In this document: one piece after another, positions 1 through 8,333 of the stretch | Position numbering within the stretch: position 1 is the stretch's first letter | Layout: every line of letters starts with the position of its first letter | The notes under the pieces: generated by a model | Database searches by the model: none | What the model was told of the DNA's origin: nothing | What the model saw: only the letters and a program-made list of their open reading frames with translations | Assembly (NCBI RefSeq): GCF_002102355.1 | Contig: NZ_LQPT01000099.1 | Span: 1 to 64,000, forward strand | DNA from: Mycobacterium sherrisii | GTDB taxonomy: Bacteria; Actinomycetota; Actinomycetes; Mycobacteriales; Mycobacteriaceae | Length of the DNA: 64,000 nucleotides | Direction of reading: 5' to 3' | Made by a program: the position numbers and the translations under genes

Positions 1-86
1 GCCACGTGAGCGATCGGACGATCAGCGCAACGGGCCACGAGTCGACGACGGCCTTCAACGGACAACGGGGCATTACCGTGGGTCAC
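1..86 (-). CDS. IS481-type transposase, N-terminus only (runs off the left edge)
   Basis: Reading leftwards from a GTG at 86, 28 complete codons are open to the window edge. The peptide starts VTHGNAPLSVEGRRRLV and continues to RPIAHVA, which resembles the N-terminus of IS481-family (leucine-zipper/HTH then DDE integrase) transposases, typically M(T/S)HANAxLTxxGR...RPxAHVA. Only the first part of the DNA-binding HTH is visible; the catalytic DDE core would lie outside the window. No ribosome-binding site is obvious, but the GTG fits the usual family start. I cannot tell whether the element is complete. Confidence 0.6.
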   Translation of the reverse strand, partial: MTHGNAPLSVEGRRRLVARCADRPIAHV

Positions 87-164
87 GGACGGGTTCCTTC
101 GGTAGTCAGGACGAGGGGTTTGGCGATTTCTCATCCTGCCGCCGAAGAACCCGTCCCCCGAACA
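1..164 (-). mobile_element. End of an IS481-type insertion sequence (partial)
   Basis: The transposase start at 86 is preceded by a short non-coding lead. On the minus strand, about 78 bases before the start codon, the sequence begins TGTTCGGGGGACGGGTT, and IS481-family ends typically start with TGT. I therefore place the element end near 164, inferred only; the opposite end is outside the window. Directly beyond it lies a broken IS256-type transposase, so the element may have inserted into, or next to, an older IS. Confidence 0.4.
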
Positions 165-166
165 CC

Positions 167-295
167 TCAACCCGTGTCGGCGTCTACAACCTCATGACCC
201 GCAACAGCTAGCATCTCCCGCAGCACGTCGGGGTGGCAGGTGGTGAGTCGTTCGGCCAGCACAGCAGGCAGGTCGATATTGTGGGCAGTGGTCAT
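167..295 (-). pseudogene. IS256-family (mutator-type) transposase, N-terminal remnant
   Basis: Starting at an ATG at 295, the peptide MTTAHNIDLPAVLAERL then TTCHPDVLREML matches the typical N-terminus of actinobacterial IS256-family transposases. After EML the family normally continues into a conserved segment ending in a CGAGYGERS-like motif; here the sequence departs at once and stops about 13 codons later at 167. The DDE domain is missing, so this is a dead fragment of about 30 recognisable residues. The break lies close to the inferred end of the IS481-type element. Confidence 0.6.
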
Positions 296-445
296 CGCGT
301 CGATTCCTTTGCTCGAGAAACTTTGGACGGTCTCTCGAAGAATCACGCGATGACCTTCATCCACTCGGCTACGACACGCCGGTCACCAGAATCAGGTCCG
401 ACTCGTACACCACCTTGGTGGACGCAACCTCAGCCCGACGCTCAC

Positions 446-2260
446 TCAGTGCCGGGTCCACATCCGGGTGACCGGGTCGCATTGCAGCAGATAGCCGTCG
501 TTCGAGGTGGACATCGCGAACACCGGGACGTCGGGCAGGTCGCACGAGCTGCCCGCGGTGTGCACTCCGGCCGCGATCGGCGCCTTGTCCCAGGTGTTGC
601 CCTCGCACACGACCTGCTGGTTACTGGTCGGGTCGTAGGCGAGCTTGTCGACGTCGGTGCACAACCCGCCGAGCACGGCTGGCGCCGGGTGCGCCGGTGC
701 GGTCGAGGTGCTGATCACCTGGTTGGGGTCGGCCAGCGTCACCCCCGCCGGCGCGTCACCGACCCGGGTGGCCACCACCGGCACCCGCACCACGGCGCCC
801 TGCGCGCCGCACTCGTTGCTGAGCACCGTCTCGGTTTCGGTGCCCCGCAGCGTCCCGTCGGGCTGGGGCGCCAACGACCAGGAGAGGGTTTCCTGTTGGG
901 TCGCCCCGAGTTGCCCGTTGGGCTGTCGGCAGCCGACCCGCTCCTGCTGTGGCCCCCCCTGCCAATAGCCGCCGACATAACGCAAGGTGTCCGTCTCGCC
1001 GCCGTCGGCGGTGCTGGCCACCTGGTGGTTGGTGTCGTCCAGCTTGGTGCCGGTGGCCGCGCATCCGTTCGTGGTGCATGCCGAGCGAAATGCCCACCAG
1101 CCCGTGTCCGAGCCGTCGTGGCGGATCGGGATGCCGTTGGTCGTCCGCTTGGTCTGGTCGTAGCTCAATTGATAGGTGCCGCCCAACACCGGTCCACCGG
1201 GCCGCGGGGCGGCGCTGGCGACGGGCGCCGACGGCCGTGACGCCAACGCTGGCTTGGGTTGCGGACTTGCCGGCTCAAAGGAGTACAGCGTCGACCACGT
1301 CGCCGCGACGGCGATCAACACCGCGCAGACCAGCGCGGCCGACCAGCGGACCCGCGATGAGGACCTGCGGTACGCCGCCGGAATCAAACGTCGCCGGTGC
1401 GGCGTGGTCGCAGAGTCTTCGGCGACGGCGTCGACCTGCTCGCTGACGGCGGCGGCGAATAGGCGACAACGCTCGAAGCGCTCGGCGGCTTGCTTGGCAA
1501 GGGCTTTGGCGAACACGTCGTCCAGATACGCCAACTCCGGACGGTAGTCGCTGAGCCGCGGCGGATCCTCGTGGAGATGCTGGCCGATCACCGCGATCGG
1601 GTTGGCGTGCTGGAACGGCGGGGCGCCCGTGAGCAGATGAAATGCCGTGGCCGCCAACGCGTATTGGTCCGCGCGGCCGTCGATGTTGGATCCGGTCAAC
1701 TGCTCGGGCGCCGCGTAGGCGACCGTTCCGACCGCGACATTGGTCTCGGTGATCCCGCTGATATTGCCCAGGTGTCGCGCTACACCGAAGTCCGCCAACA
1801 AGATTCGCTGATCGTCAGCACCGGGATGGGTGAGCAGAATGTTGGCGGGTTTGACGTCGCGGTGCAGCAACCCGCGATCGTGCGCGTAATCGAGTGCGCC
1901 CGCGACGGCTTGGAGAATCGCACACACCTCGCCGACCGGCATCCCTTCGTGGTAGCGCTCTTTCACCAGCCGGGACGCGTCGGTGCCCTCGACGTAGTCC
2001 ATCGAGATCCACAGCCGACCGTCGAATTCGCCGCGATCGTGCACGCCGACGATGTGCGGGTGCCACAGCGTGGCGGCGAGATCGGCCTCCCTGTTGAACC
2101 TTTCGCGGAACTCGCCGTCGGCGGTGACGGGCTCGGCGAGGACTTTGATCACGTCGCGGCGCGGCAGCCGCGGATGCAACGCCAGATAGACCTCGGCCAT
2201 CCCGCCCGCGCCCAGTGGCCGCAGGATGGTGTAGCCCGCGAAGGATGCGCCGTTGGTCAT
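446..2260 (-). CDS. PknF-like transmembrane Ser/Thr protein kinase
   Basis: A 604-residue Hanks-type kinase. The glycine loop LGAGGMAEVYLA (residues 16-27), the ATP-anchoring Lys39 (VIKVL), the catalytic HRDVKPAN and the metal-binding LADFG motifs are all intact, so it should be active. The kinase domain is followed by a basic juxtamembrane stretch, one transmembrane helix (VRWSAALVCAVLIAVAAT) and an extracytoplasmic region of about 280 residues containing several cysteines. It most resembles mycobacterial PknF, but the outer part is longer than in M. tuberculosis PknF (about 476 aa). The start at 2260 is chosen because PknF-type kinases begin just before the glycine loop; an in-frame ATG at 2467, with a GAGGGGG element upstream, would add 69 residues. 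The gene diverges from an FHA-ABC exporter, the expected substrate of a PknF-type kinase. Confidence 0.85.
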   Translation of the reverse strand: MTNGASFAGYTILRPLGAGGMAEVYLALHPRLPRRDVIKVLAEPVTADGEFRERFNREADLAATLWHPHIVGVHDRGEFDGRLWISMDYVEGTDASRLVKERYHEGMPVGEVCAILQAVAGALDYAHDRGLLHRDVKPANILLTHPGADDQRILLADFGVARHLGNISGITETNVAVGTVAYAAPEQLTGSNIDGRADQYALAATAFHLLTGAPPFQHANPIAVIGQHLHEDPPRLSDYRPELAYLDDVFAKALAKQAAERFERCRLFAAAVSEQVDAVAEDSATTPHRRRLIPAAYRRSSSRVRWSAALVCAVLIAVAATWSTLYSFEPASPQPKPALASRPSAPVASAAPRPGGPVLGGTYQLSYDQTKRTTNGIPIRHDGSDTGWWAFRSACTTNGCAATGTKLDDTNHQVASTADGGETDTLRYVGGYWQGGPQQERVGCRQPNGQLGATQQETLSWSLAPQPDGTLRGTETETVLSNECGAQGAVVRVPVVATRVGDAPAGVTLADPNQVISTSTAPAHPAPAVLGGLCTDVDKLAYDPTSNQQVVCEGNTWDKAPIAAGVHTAGSSCDLPDVPVFAMSTSNDGYLLQCDPVTRMWTRH

Positions 2261-2657
2261 CGCCGGGTGCGATTCGCTGACCTGATCAGCGGCGGGTGCG
2301 GGGTTCGGCGTTGAGTTGACCGGAGGGACAAGGCGAAACAAGTTCGCGACGGTCACCGAGGAACGTGGATGAAATCCCGCACGCAGCGCCTCGCGCGCCA
2401 GTCGCGGGTTGGTCAGCAACCGCCGGCCGCGGCCTAGGCGCCAGGTCGGGCGCTTCAGCTCGTCCATGTGTGATGGCCCCCTCGTGTGTCGGCATTCGTG
2501 CGCACGTCGGCACAGCTCCCCGTCACGCATCCTGCCCGACGCGGATGGGCGAAAGGCCGTTCAACGCTATGAACCAGCTATGAGCCGTCGAACGGAAACA
2601 AAGCTAAGTCACAGGCGAATCCAATGGGGAGCACTGTCCCGGCGCACCGATACTTGA
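2261..2657. other. Intergenic region between kinase and exporter genes
   Basis: A 397-base divergent region. The left part may instead be coding if the kinase starts at 2467: the reading frame stays open to 2530, and a GAGGGGG Shine-Dalgarno-like element sits nine bases before the 2467 ATG. The right part (about 2540-2657) should hold the promoter of the FHA-ABC gene. I see no clear -10/-35 pair and no large inverted repeat. Confidence 0.4.
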
Positions 2658-5276
2658 GTGGTGAGTCGACCCGCCCCACCTGTCCTGACAATTCGGCACG
2701 ACGGGTCTCAGAGAACATTCGCCGCCGGTCGAGAAGTGATCGTCGGGCGCGATCGGCATGCCGATCTGCACATTGCCGATCCGCGGATATCCCGCGCCCA
2801 CCTGGTCGTGCGCTTCGATCGGGGCCGCTGGCTGGCCATCGACAACGGCTCGCTGAACGGAACCTACGTCAACGGCTACCGGATGCCGGTCGTCGACATT
2901 CACGACGGCCAGAGCATTCACGTCGGCAATCCCCAGGGACCGCAGCTGACCTTCGCCATCGGCCCGCAGCAGGCCCGGGCCAACCGCCCAGCGCAGGGAC
3001 GACCCACGCCGCAATCCGGCCCACCCACGATCGCCTGGTCCGCGCTGCCCGACCCGCCGACGACAACCTCGCAGCCCGTGCCCCCGCCGCCGCGGCAAAA
3101 CGCGGCGCCTCGCACGCCCCCCGGGCGTCAACAGCCCCGAATGCCCAGCCCGTCAAGGCATCCCGACATGCCCCCGCGGCGCGCGACACCACCCGAGGAA
3201 CTCACCGTCGTCCACGCAGCCCGGGACGCGACACCGCCCGCCGAGTCCACCGTGATCGACGCCAAGACCGCCGACGTGTCGAATTTGGCGACGCGGTTTG
3301 TGAAGTTGCTCTCACCGCGGTCGTCGTCGGCCGCAGGGACGGCGGGCGCGATGACGATCGGGCGCGCCCCGGAGAACGACATCGTCGTGCCCGACGTCCT
3401 GGCCTCCCGTCAGCACGCGGCGCTGATTCCCACCCCGCTGGGTCTGGAGATCCGGGACAACAGCATCAACGGAACGTTCGTCAACGGCACCCGGGTCGGA
3501 TCGGCGATCCTGAGCGACGACGACGTGGTGACCATCGGCAACGTCGACCTAGTCGTGCGCGACGGCACCCTGTTGACACTTGGCGAGACCGCGACCCGCA
3601 CCGGCGGCCTGCAGGTCCGCGACGTCAAGTACGTCGTCGACAACGGCAAACAACTGCTGGACAACATCTCGCTGACCGCCCGCCCGGGCACGCTGACCGC
3701 CGTCATCGGGGGATCCGGCGCGGGCAAGAGCACGCTGGCCCGGTTGATCGCCGGCTACACCAGCCCCAGCTCCGGGACGGTGACCTTCGCGGGCCACGAC
3801 ATTCACGCCGAGTACGCCTCGCTGCGCAGCCGGATCGGCATGGTCCCGCAGGACGACGTCGTGCACCGGCAGCTCACCGTCACCCAGGCGCTCAGCTATG
3901 CCGCCGAGCTGCGGCTGCCCCCCGACACCAGCAAGGCCGACCGGGCCAAGGTGGTCGCCCAGGTGCTGGCGGAACTCGAGCTGACCAAGCACGCCGACAC
4001 CCGCGTCGACAAGCTCTCCGGCGGGCAGCGCAAACGGGCCTCGGTCGCTCTGGAGCTGCTCACCGGGCCGTCGCTGCTGATCCTCGACGAGCCGACGTCC
4101 GGGCTTGATCCGGCGCTGGATCACCAGGTGATGACGATGTTGCGCCAGCTGGCCGACGCCGGCCGGGTGGTGGTCGTCGTGACGCACATGCTGTCGTATC
4201 TCGACCTGTGCGACCAGCTGCTGCTGGTGGCCCCGGGCGGTAAGACGGCCTACTGCGGCCCGCCGGACCAGATCGGCGCGGCGATGGGCACCACCAACTG
4301 GGCCAAGATCTTCACCAAGGTGGGCGCCGATCCCGACGAAGCCAACCGGCGCTTCGTGGAACGCAAGCAGGCCGAGCGGCGGCGGCAAAAACCGTTGCCG
4401 GCCAACGACGATGAGCCCGGAGAACTCGGTGAGCCGGTGCACACCAGCGTGCGGCGTCAGGTCTCGACGATCGCGCGCCGACAGATCCGGCTGGTCGTGG
4501 CCGACCGGGCCTATTTCATCTTTCTGGCGGTGCTGCCGTTCATCCTGGGGTCGTTGTCGTTGACGGTCCCGGGGTCGTACGGATTTCACCTGCCCGGCGC
4601 CAACGCCGGCACCCCCGACGAATCCGCACAGATACTGGCGCTGCTGATGCCGGCCGCGGCGTTCATGGGCACCGCGCTGACGATCCGCGATCTGGTCGGT
4701 GAGCGCGCCATCTTCCAGCGCGAACAGGCCGTCGGGCTGTCCACGACGGCCTACCTACTCGCCAAGACGGCGGTGTTCTGCGGGTTCGCGGTCGTGCAGT
4801 CGGCGATCATCACCGCGATCGTAGTGCTCGGCAAAAGCGCACCGACGCGTGGCGGTGTGCTGCTGGGGCACAGCACGGTGGCCGCCACCGTCGAACTGTT
4901 CGCCACCGTGGCAGCCACCTGCGTCGCCTCGGCCATCCTCGGCCTGGCCATCTCGTCGCTGGTCCGCTCCAGCGAGCAGATCATGCCGCTGTTCGTCGTC
5001 GCAGTGATGGCGCAGCTGGTGCTGTGCGGCGGCATGGTCCCGGTGACGGGCCGGCTCGGACTCGACCAGCTGTCGTTCGTCACGCCCGCCCGCTGGGGTT
5101 ACGCCGCGGCGGCGGCAACGGTCGACCTGCGCCACCTGGTGCCCGACACGCTGCTGCCGCAGGACCGCTTCTGGCAGCACACGACGAAGACCTGGCTGCT
5201 CGACATGGGCATGCTGGCCGGCCTGTCCGTGCTGTATCTGGGCTTCGTGCGGTGGAAGATCCGGTTACGCCGGTGA
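2658..5276 (+). CDS. FHA-domain ABC exporter (Rv1747-like)
   Basis: An 872-residue half-size ABC exporter with two N-terminal forkhead-associated domains. FHA1 (about 10-95) and FHA2 (about 220-300) keep the Gly-Arg, Ser-(Arg/Arg-Gln)-x-His and Asn-Gly-Thr features that read phosphothreonine. A Pro-rich Thr-containing linker (about 100-200) separates them, as in Rv1747, where PknF phosphorylates linker threonines. The ATPase has Walker A GGSGAGKS (about 350), the LSGGQRKRA signature (about 452) and Walker B LLILDEP (about 472). The last 260 residues form an ABC-2 type membrane domain with about six helices. It probably moves cell-envelope lipid or glycolipid (family knowledge; substrate not visible). 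Tandem GTG codons at 2658 and 2661 are possible starts. Confidence 0.9.
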   Translation: MVSRPAPPVLTIRHDGSQRTFAAGREVIVGRDRHADLHIADPRISRAHLVVRFDRGRWLAIDNGSLNGTYVNGYRMPVVDIHDGQSIHVGNPQGPQLTFAIGPQQARANRPAQGRPTPQSGPPTIAWSALPDPPTTTSQPVPPPPRQNAAPRTPPGRQQPRMPSPSRHPDMPPRRATPPEELTVVHAARDATPPAESTVIDAKTADVSNLATRFVKLLSPRSSSAAGTAGAMTIGRAPENDIVVPDVLASRQHAALIPTPLGLEIRDNSINGTFVNGTRVGSAILSDDDVVTIGNVDLVVRDGTLLTLGETATRTGGLQVRDVKYVVDNGKQLLDNISLTARPGTLTAVIGGSGAGKSTLARLIAGYTSPSSGTVTFAGHDIHAEYASLRSRIGMVPQDDVVHRQLTVTQALSYAAELRLPPDTSKADRAKVVAQVLAELELTKHADTRVDKLSGGQRKRASVALELLTGPSLLILDEPTSGLDPALDHQVMTMLRQLADAGRVVVVVTHMLSYLDLCDQLLLVAPGGKTAYCGPPDQIGAAMGTTNWAKIFTKVGADPDEANRRFVERKQAERRRQKPLPANDDEPGELGEPVHTSVRRQVSTIARRQIRLVVADRAYFIFLAVLPFILGSLSLTVPGSYGFHLPGANAGTPDESAQILALLMPAAAFMGTALTIRDLVGERAIFQREQAVGLSTTAYLLAKTAVFCGFAVVQSAIITAIVVLGKSAPTRGGVLLGHSTVAATVELFATVAATCVASAILGLAISSLVRSSEQIMPLFVVAVMAQLVLCGGMVPVTGRLGLDQLSFVTPARWGYAAAAATVDLRHLVPDTLLPQDRFWQHTTKTWLLDMGMLAGLSVLYLGFVRWKIRLRR

Positions 5277-5303
5277 CCGCCGCCGCCGGAGTAAGGTGAC
5301 GCC

Positions 5304-5810
5304 ATCCATCCGCCCAAGCACGAGACGTTCGACCTGCTCGCCCGCACCAACACCGATCCCAAGGGCATCGTGCGGGCGGTCGACGAGTATGCCGTGCGCC
5401 CGTGGGGCCTCTATGTCGCCCGGCCCACCCCCGGCCGAGCCCAGTTCCACTACCTCGAATCCTGGCTGCTCCCGTCATTGGGCTTGCGCGCCACCGTGTT
5501 TCACTTCAACCCCGGCCACGAACGCGACCACGACTACTACCTCGACATCGGTGACTACCGCCCGGGCCTGGACGCGTGGACGTCGGAGGACCACTACCTG
5601 GACATCGAGGTGCGTACCGGCGCCGGCGCGCACCTGGCCGACGTCGACGAGTTGCTCGATGCGGTGCGGCTCGGCCTGCTGCGCCCCGAGACGGCCGAGC
5701 AGGCGATCCGGCGAGCCGTTCACGTGCTCGAGGGGCTGGCCGGCAACGACTATGACTTGGCTCGCTGGCTGGCCGGCGACGGCATCGACCTCACCTGGCG
5801 CGGCCGATGA
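5304..5810 (+). CDS. DUF402-family protein
   Basis: 168 residues if begun at ATC 5304 (peptide IHPPKHETFDLLARTNTDPK). The core contains the DUF402 pattern: FHFNPGHERDHDYYLDIG, then the acidic EDHYLDIEV segment that in relatives binds divalent metal, followed by a C-terminal helical LADVDELLDAVRLGLL stretch. Proteins of this family include nucleoside-diphosphate phosphatases and FomD-like hydrolases; the substrate here is unknown. No ATG, GTG or TTG exists upstream in this frame, the first being GTG 5370, which would delete the conserved HPPK...NTDPKG segment. A good Shine-Dalgarno element (GGAGTAAGG, 5288-5296) ends seven bases before the ATC. It lies 27 bases after the exporter gene and overlaps the frame of the next gene. 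Confidence 0.8.
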   Translation: MHPPKHETFDLLARTNTDPKGIVRAVDEYAVRPWGLYVARPTPGRAQFHYLESWLLPSLGLRATVFHFNPGHERDHDYYLDIGDYRPGLDAWTSEDHYLDIEVRTGAGAHLADVDELLDAVRLGLLRPETAEQAIRRAVHVLEGLAGNDYDLARWLAGDGIDLTWRGR

Positions 5811-5860
5811 CGATGCCGCCCCGCGGTTTTCCCAGGCTGTGCTGGGGTATTTCTCCCGCC

Positions 5861-6436
5861 ATGCCTTTGAGCGAATACCGGCGCAGACCACGGTCCGGGA
5901 AAAGCCCAGAACCGCCCGGGCGGCTGCGGCGCAGACGCCGCGGCACCCCGACCGCGCCGTGTTTCGTCATCCAGCACCACGCCGCCCGCAGCGATCATTA
6001 CGACTTCCGGCTGGAAATCGACGGCGTGCTCGTCTCCTGGGCGGTCCCCCGAGGACCGTCGACGAATCCGAAGGACCGACGAATGGCGCGCCGCACCGAG
6101 GATCATCCCCTGGCCTACGCCGGATTCGAGGCGGTCATTCCCGATGGCGAGTACGGCGCGGGCCCGGTGATCGTCTGGGACCGCGGCGCCTACGTCAACG
6201 CCACCGAGCACGAGATGCGCGAATGCCTGCGCCGCGGCCACCTCTCGGTCCGACTGCAAGGTGCCAAGTTACAGGGCGGATTTACCCTCACCCGGATTCG
6301 TGAGGGTAAGGACGAGACCTGGCTGCTGATCAAACGCAAGGACGCGGACGCCGACGCCCGACGCAAACCCGTCAAGAGTCAACCCGAATCGGTGTTGTCC
6401 GGCCGCACGCTGGACGACCTGACCGCCCCGTCATGA
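5861..6436 (+). CDS. LigD-type 3'-phosphoesterase (stand-alone PE domain)
   Basis: 191 residues matching the phosphoesterase module of bacterial LigD. The diagnostic FVIQHHAARSDHYDFRLE holds the two metal-binding His and the Asp of the active site, and SWAVPRGPS, GVIPDGEYGAG-like and LKGGFTLTRI-like segments follow in family order. It would trim 3' ends (removing 3'-terminal ribonucleotides or 3'-phosphates) before ligation in Ku-dependent end joining. The start at ATG 5861 is used because an earlier in-frame ATG (5807) overlaps the DUF402 gene and adds only an unrelated tail. The stop overlaps the ligase start by four bases (ATGA), so the two are probably co-translated. In M. tuberculosis this domain is part of the single LigD chain. 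Confidence 0.88.
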   Translation: MPLSEYRRRPRSGKSPEPPGRLRRRRRGTPTAPCFVIQHHAARSDHYDFRLEIDGVLVSWAVPRGPSTNPKDRRMARRTEDHPLAYAGFEAVIPDGEYGAGPVIVWDRGAYVNATEHEMRECLRRGHLSVRLQGAKLQGGFTLTRIREGKDETWLLIKRKDADADARRKPVKSQPESVLSGRTLDDLTAPS

Positions 6437-7443
6437 CCGATCTCGCCGGTCTGCCCGACTCGGTGCGCGCCGCCTTGCGCGCCGAGCCGGTGCCGGATTG
6501 GCGGGCGCCGATGCTGGCCACGCTGACCGACAAACGGTTCGACGACCCGAACTGGATTTTCGAGCGCAAGTTCGACGGCATGCGTTGCCTGGCGTTTCGT
6601 GACGGCGATCACATTCGTCTGTTATCGCGAAATCGCCAGCCACTCAATGGAACCTATCCGGAGCTGGTCGACGCGCTTGCCGCCCAGCGCACCACCCGCT
6701 TCGTGGTCGACGGCGAGGTCGTGGCGTTTCAGGGACGCCGCACCAGCTTCGCGCGGCTGCAGGGCCGGCTGGGCATCACCGACGCCGAGGTGGCCCGGGC
6801 ATCGCAAATCCCGGTGTACTACTACCTTTTCGACCTGCTGCACCTCGACGGCGAAGATACGACCGCGTTGCCGTTGCGGTGGCGCAAGCGCCTGCTGCGC
6901 ACCGCCATCAGCTTCGACGATCCGTTGCGTAACACTGCCCACCGCGTCGGCCACGGCCTTGCCGCCTACCAGGCCGCGTGCAAACGCGGGGACGAAGGAG
7001 TGATCGCCAAGCTGGCCGACTCCCCCTACGAGGGAGGCCGGTCGAAGAATTGGCTGAAATTCAAATGCGTGCGCGACCAGGAGTTCGTCGTCGGCGGCTA
7101 CACCAGCCCGAAAGGCAGCCGAATCGAGTTGGGCGCGTTGTTGATCGGCTACTATGCCGGCCCCAAGAAAAACCGAGACCTGGTCTACGCCGGCAAGGTC
7201 GGCACCGGCTTCGACGAGGCCACCCTGCGCGGCCTGCACCAGCGGCTCCGTCCCCTCGAACAGGACACACCACCGTTTAGCCGAGGACTGGTGCGCGAGA
7301 ACGGCGCTCGCTGGGTCCGTCCGGAGATGGTGGTCCAGATCGGGTTTACCGAGTGGACCCGCGACGGCAAGCTTCGCCATCCGCGCTACCAGGGCCTGCG
7401 AACCGACAAGGAACCCGCCGAGGTGATACGGGAGACGCGCTGA
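6433..7443 (+). CDS. ATP-dependent DNA ligase (LigD ligase-domain protein)
   Basis: 336 residues with the nucleotidyltransferase motifs of ATP-dependent ligases: motif I EKFDGMR-like FERKFDGMR with the adenylated Lys46, then SRNRQPLNGTYPEL, motif III VVDGEVVAF, motif IV-like EGVIAK and motif V WLKFKC. An OB-fold follows (DLVYAGKVGTGF, QIGFTEWTRDGKLRHPRYQGLR). Size and order match the C-terminal ligase module of LigD rather than replicative LigA. It would seal the broken ends processed by its neighbours. Its ATG sits inside the previous stop and its own TGA shares one base with the ATG of the next gene. Confidence 0.92.
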   Translation: MTDLAGLPDSVRAALRAEPVPDWRAPMLATLTDKRFDDPNWIFERKFDGMRCLAFRDGDHIRLLSRNRQPLNGTYPELVDALAAQRTTRFVVDGEVVAFQGRRTSFARLQGRLGITDAEVARASQIPVYYYLFDLLHLDGEDTTALPLRWRKRLLRTAISFDDPLRNTAHRVGHGLAAYQAACKRGDEGVIAKLADSPYEGGRSKNWLKFKCVRDQEFVVGGYTSPKGSRIELGALLIGYYAGPKKNRDLVYAGKVGTGFDEATLRGLHQRLRPLEQDTPPFSRGLVRENGARWVRPEMVVQIGFTEWTRDGKLRHPRYQGLRTDKEPAEVIRETR

Positions 7444-8333
7444 TGGCACGCATCATGGTCGACATCACCCACCCGGATCGCGTCCTGTTCCCGAAGGACG
7501 GGATCACCAAGCAACACCTGGCCGACTACTACGGCGATGTCGCCGAGACCATGCTGCCGCATTTGCGGGGCCGGGCGCTGACCGTGCAGCGATTTCCTCG
7601 CGGTATCGGCGAAAAAGGATTCGTGCAACAGGATTTCGCCGACGCACTGCCGGATTGGATGAACGGGGTCAAGGTCGACAAGGAGGGCGGCACGCTGGTC
7701 CATCCGCTGGTCGACCGCCCCGAAGCGCTGCGCTGGCTGGCCAACCAGAGCTGCATCACCCTGCATGTGTGGCAGTCTCGGCAAGACCGGCTGCACCATC
7801 CCGACCGGCTGGTGTTCGACTTCGATCCCACCGGCGGCGACTTCGCGGTGGTGCGGGCGGCCGCCCGCGCGGCGGCCGACGTGCTCGACGAGTTGGGTTT
7901 GGCCCGCTACGTGCAGACGACCGGGTCGCGTGGACTGCACGTGGTGGTGCCGCTACGCCCGGAGACCGACTTCGACACCGTGCGTCAATTCGCCCGTGAC
8001 GTCGCCGAAGTCGTCGCCGCCGACGACCCCGCGCATCGCACGGTCCAGGCCCGCAAGGACAAGCGCGGCGACCGCGTCTACCTCGACATCATGCGCAACG
8101 CCTACGCACAGACCGCGGTCGCGCCGTACTCGGTGCGGGCCCGCGATGGTGCGCCGGTGGCCACCCCGCTGGAGTGGGACGAACTCGACAGCCGGGGGCT
8201 GCGCGCGGACCGGTTCACCCTCCGCGACGTCCCCAAACGCCTGGCCGCCCAAGGCGATCCGTGGGCCGACCTGTACCGGCACGCCCGCTCGCTGACCGGT
8301 CCGCTCGAGCGGTTGGCGAAGCTTCGTGCCTGA
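7443..8333 (+). CDS. LigD-type primase/polymerase (stand-alone POL domain)
   Basis: 296 residues of the archaeo-eukaryotic primase fold found at the LigD N-terminus. The catalytic aspartates are visible as Asp126 and Asp128 in LVFDFDP and Asp215 in RVYLDIMRN; TTGSRGLHVVVPL (about 159-171) is the nucleotide-binding SGSKGLH-type motif. It would add ribo- or deoxynucleotides during end joining. It starts at ATG 7443 sharing one base with the ligase stop, so the three LigD activities form one translationally coupled operon. No Ku gene is in the window. Confidence 0.9.
   Translation: MARIMVDITHPDRVLFPKDGITKQHLADYYGDVAETMLPHLRGRALTVQRFPRGIGEKGFVQQDFADALPDWMNGVKVDKEGGTLVHPLVDRPEALRWLANQSCITLHVWQSRQDRLHHPDRLVFDFDPTGGDFAVVRAAARAAADVLDELGLARYVQTTGSRGLHVVVPLRPETDFDTVRQFARDVAEVVAADDPAHRTVQARKDKRGDRVYLDIMRNAYAQTAVAPYSVRARDGAPVATPLEWDELDSRGLRADRFTLRDVPKRLAAQGDPWADLYRHARSLTGPLERLAKLRA

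Noticed and set aside
233-1240. Long plus-strand open frame across the kinase gene
   Set aside because: It is antisense to a clear kinase with all catalytic motifs and its own translation is Arg/Gly/His-rich with no family match.
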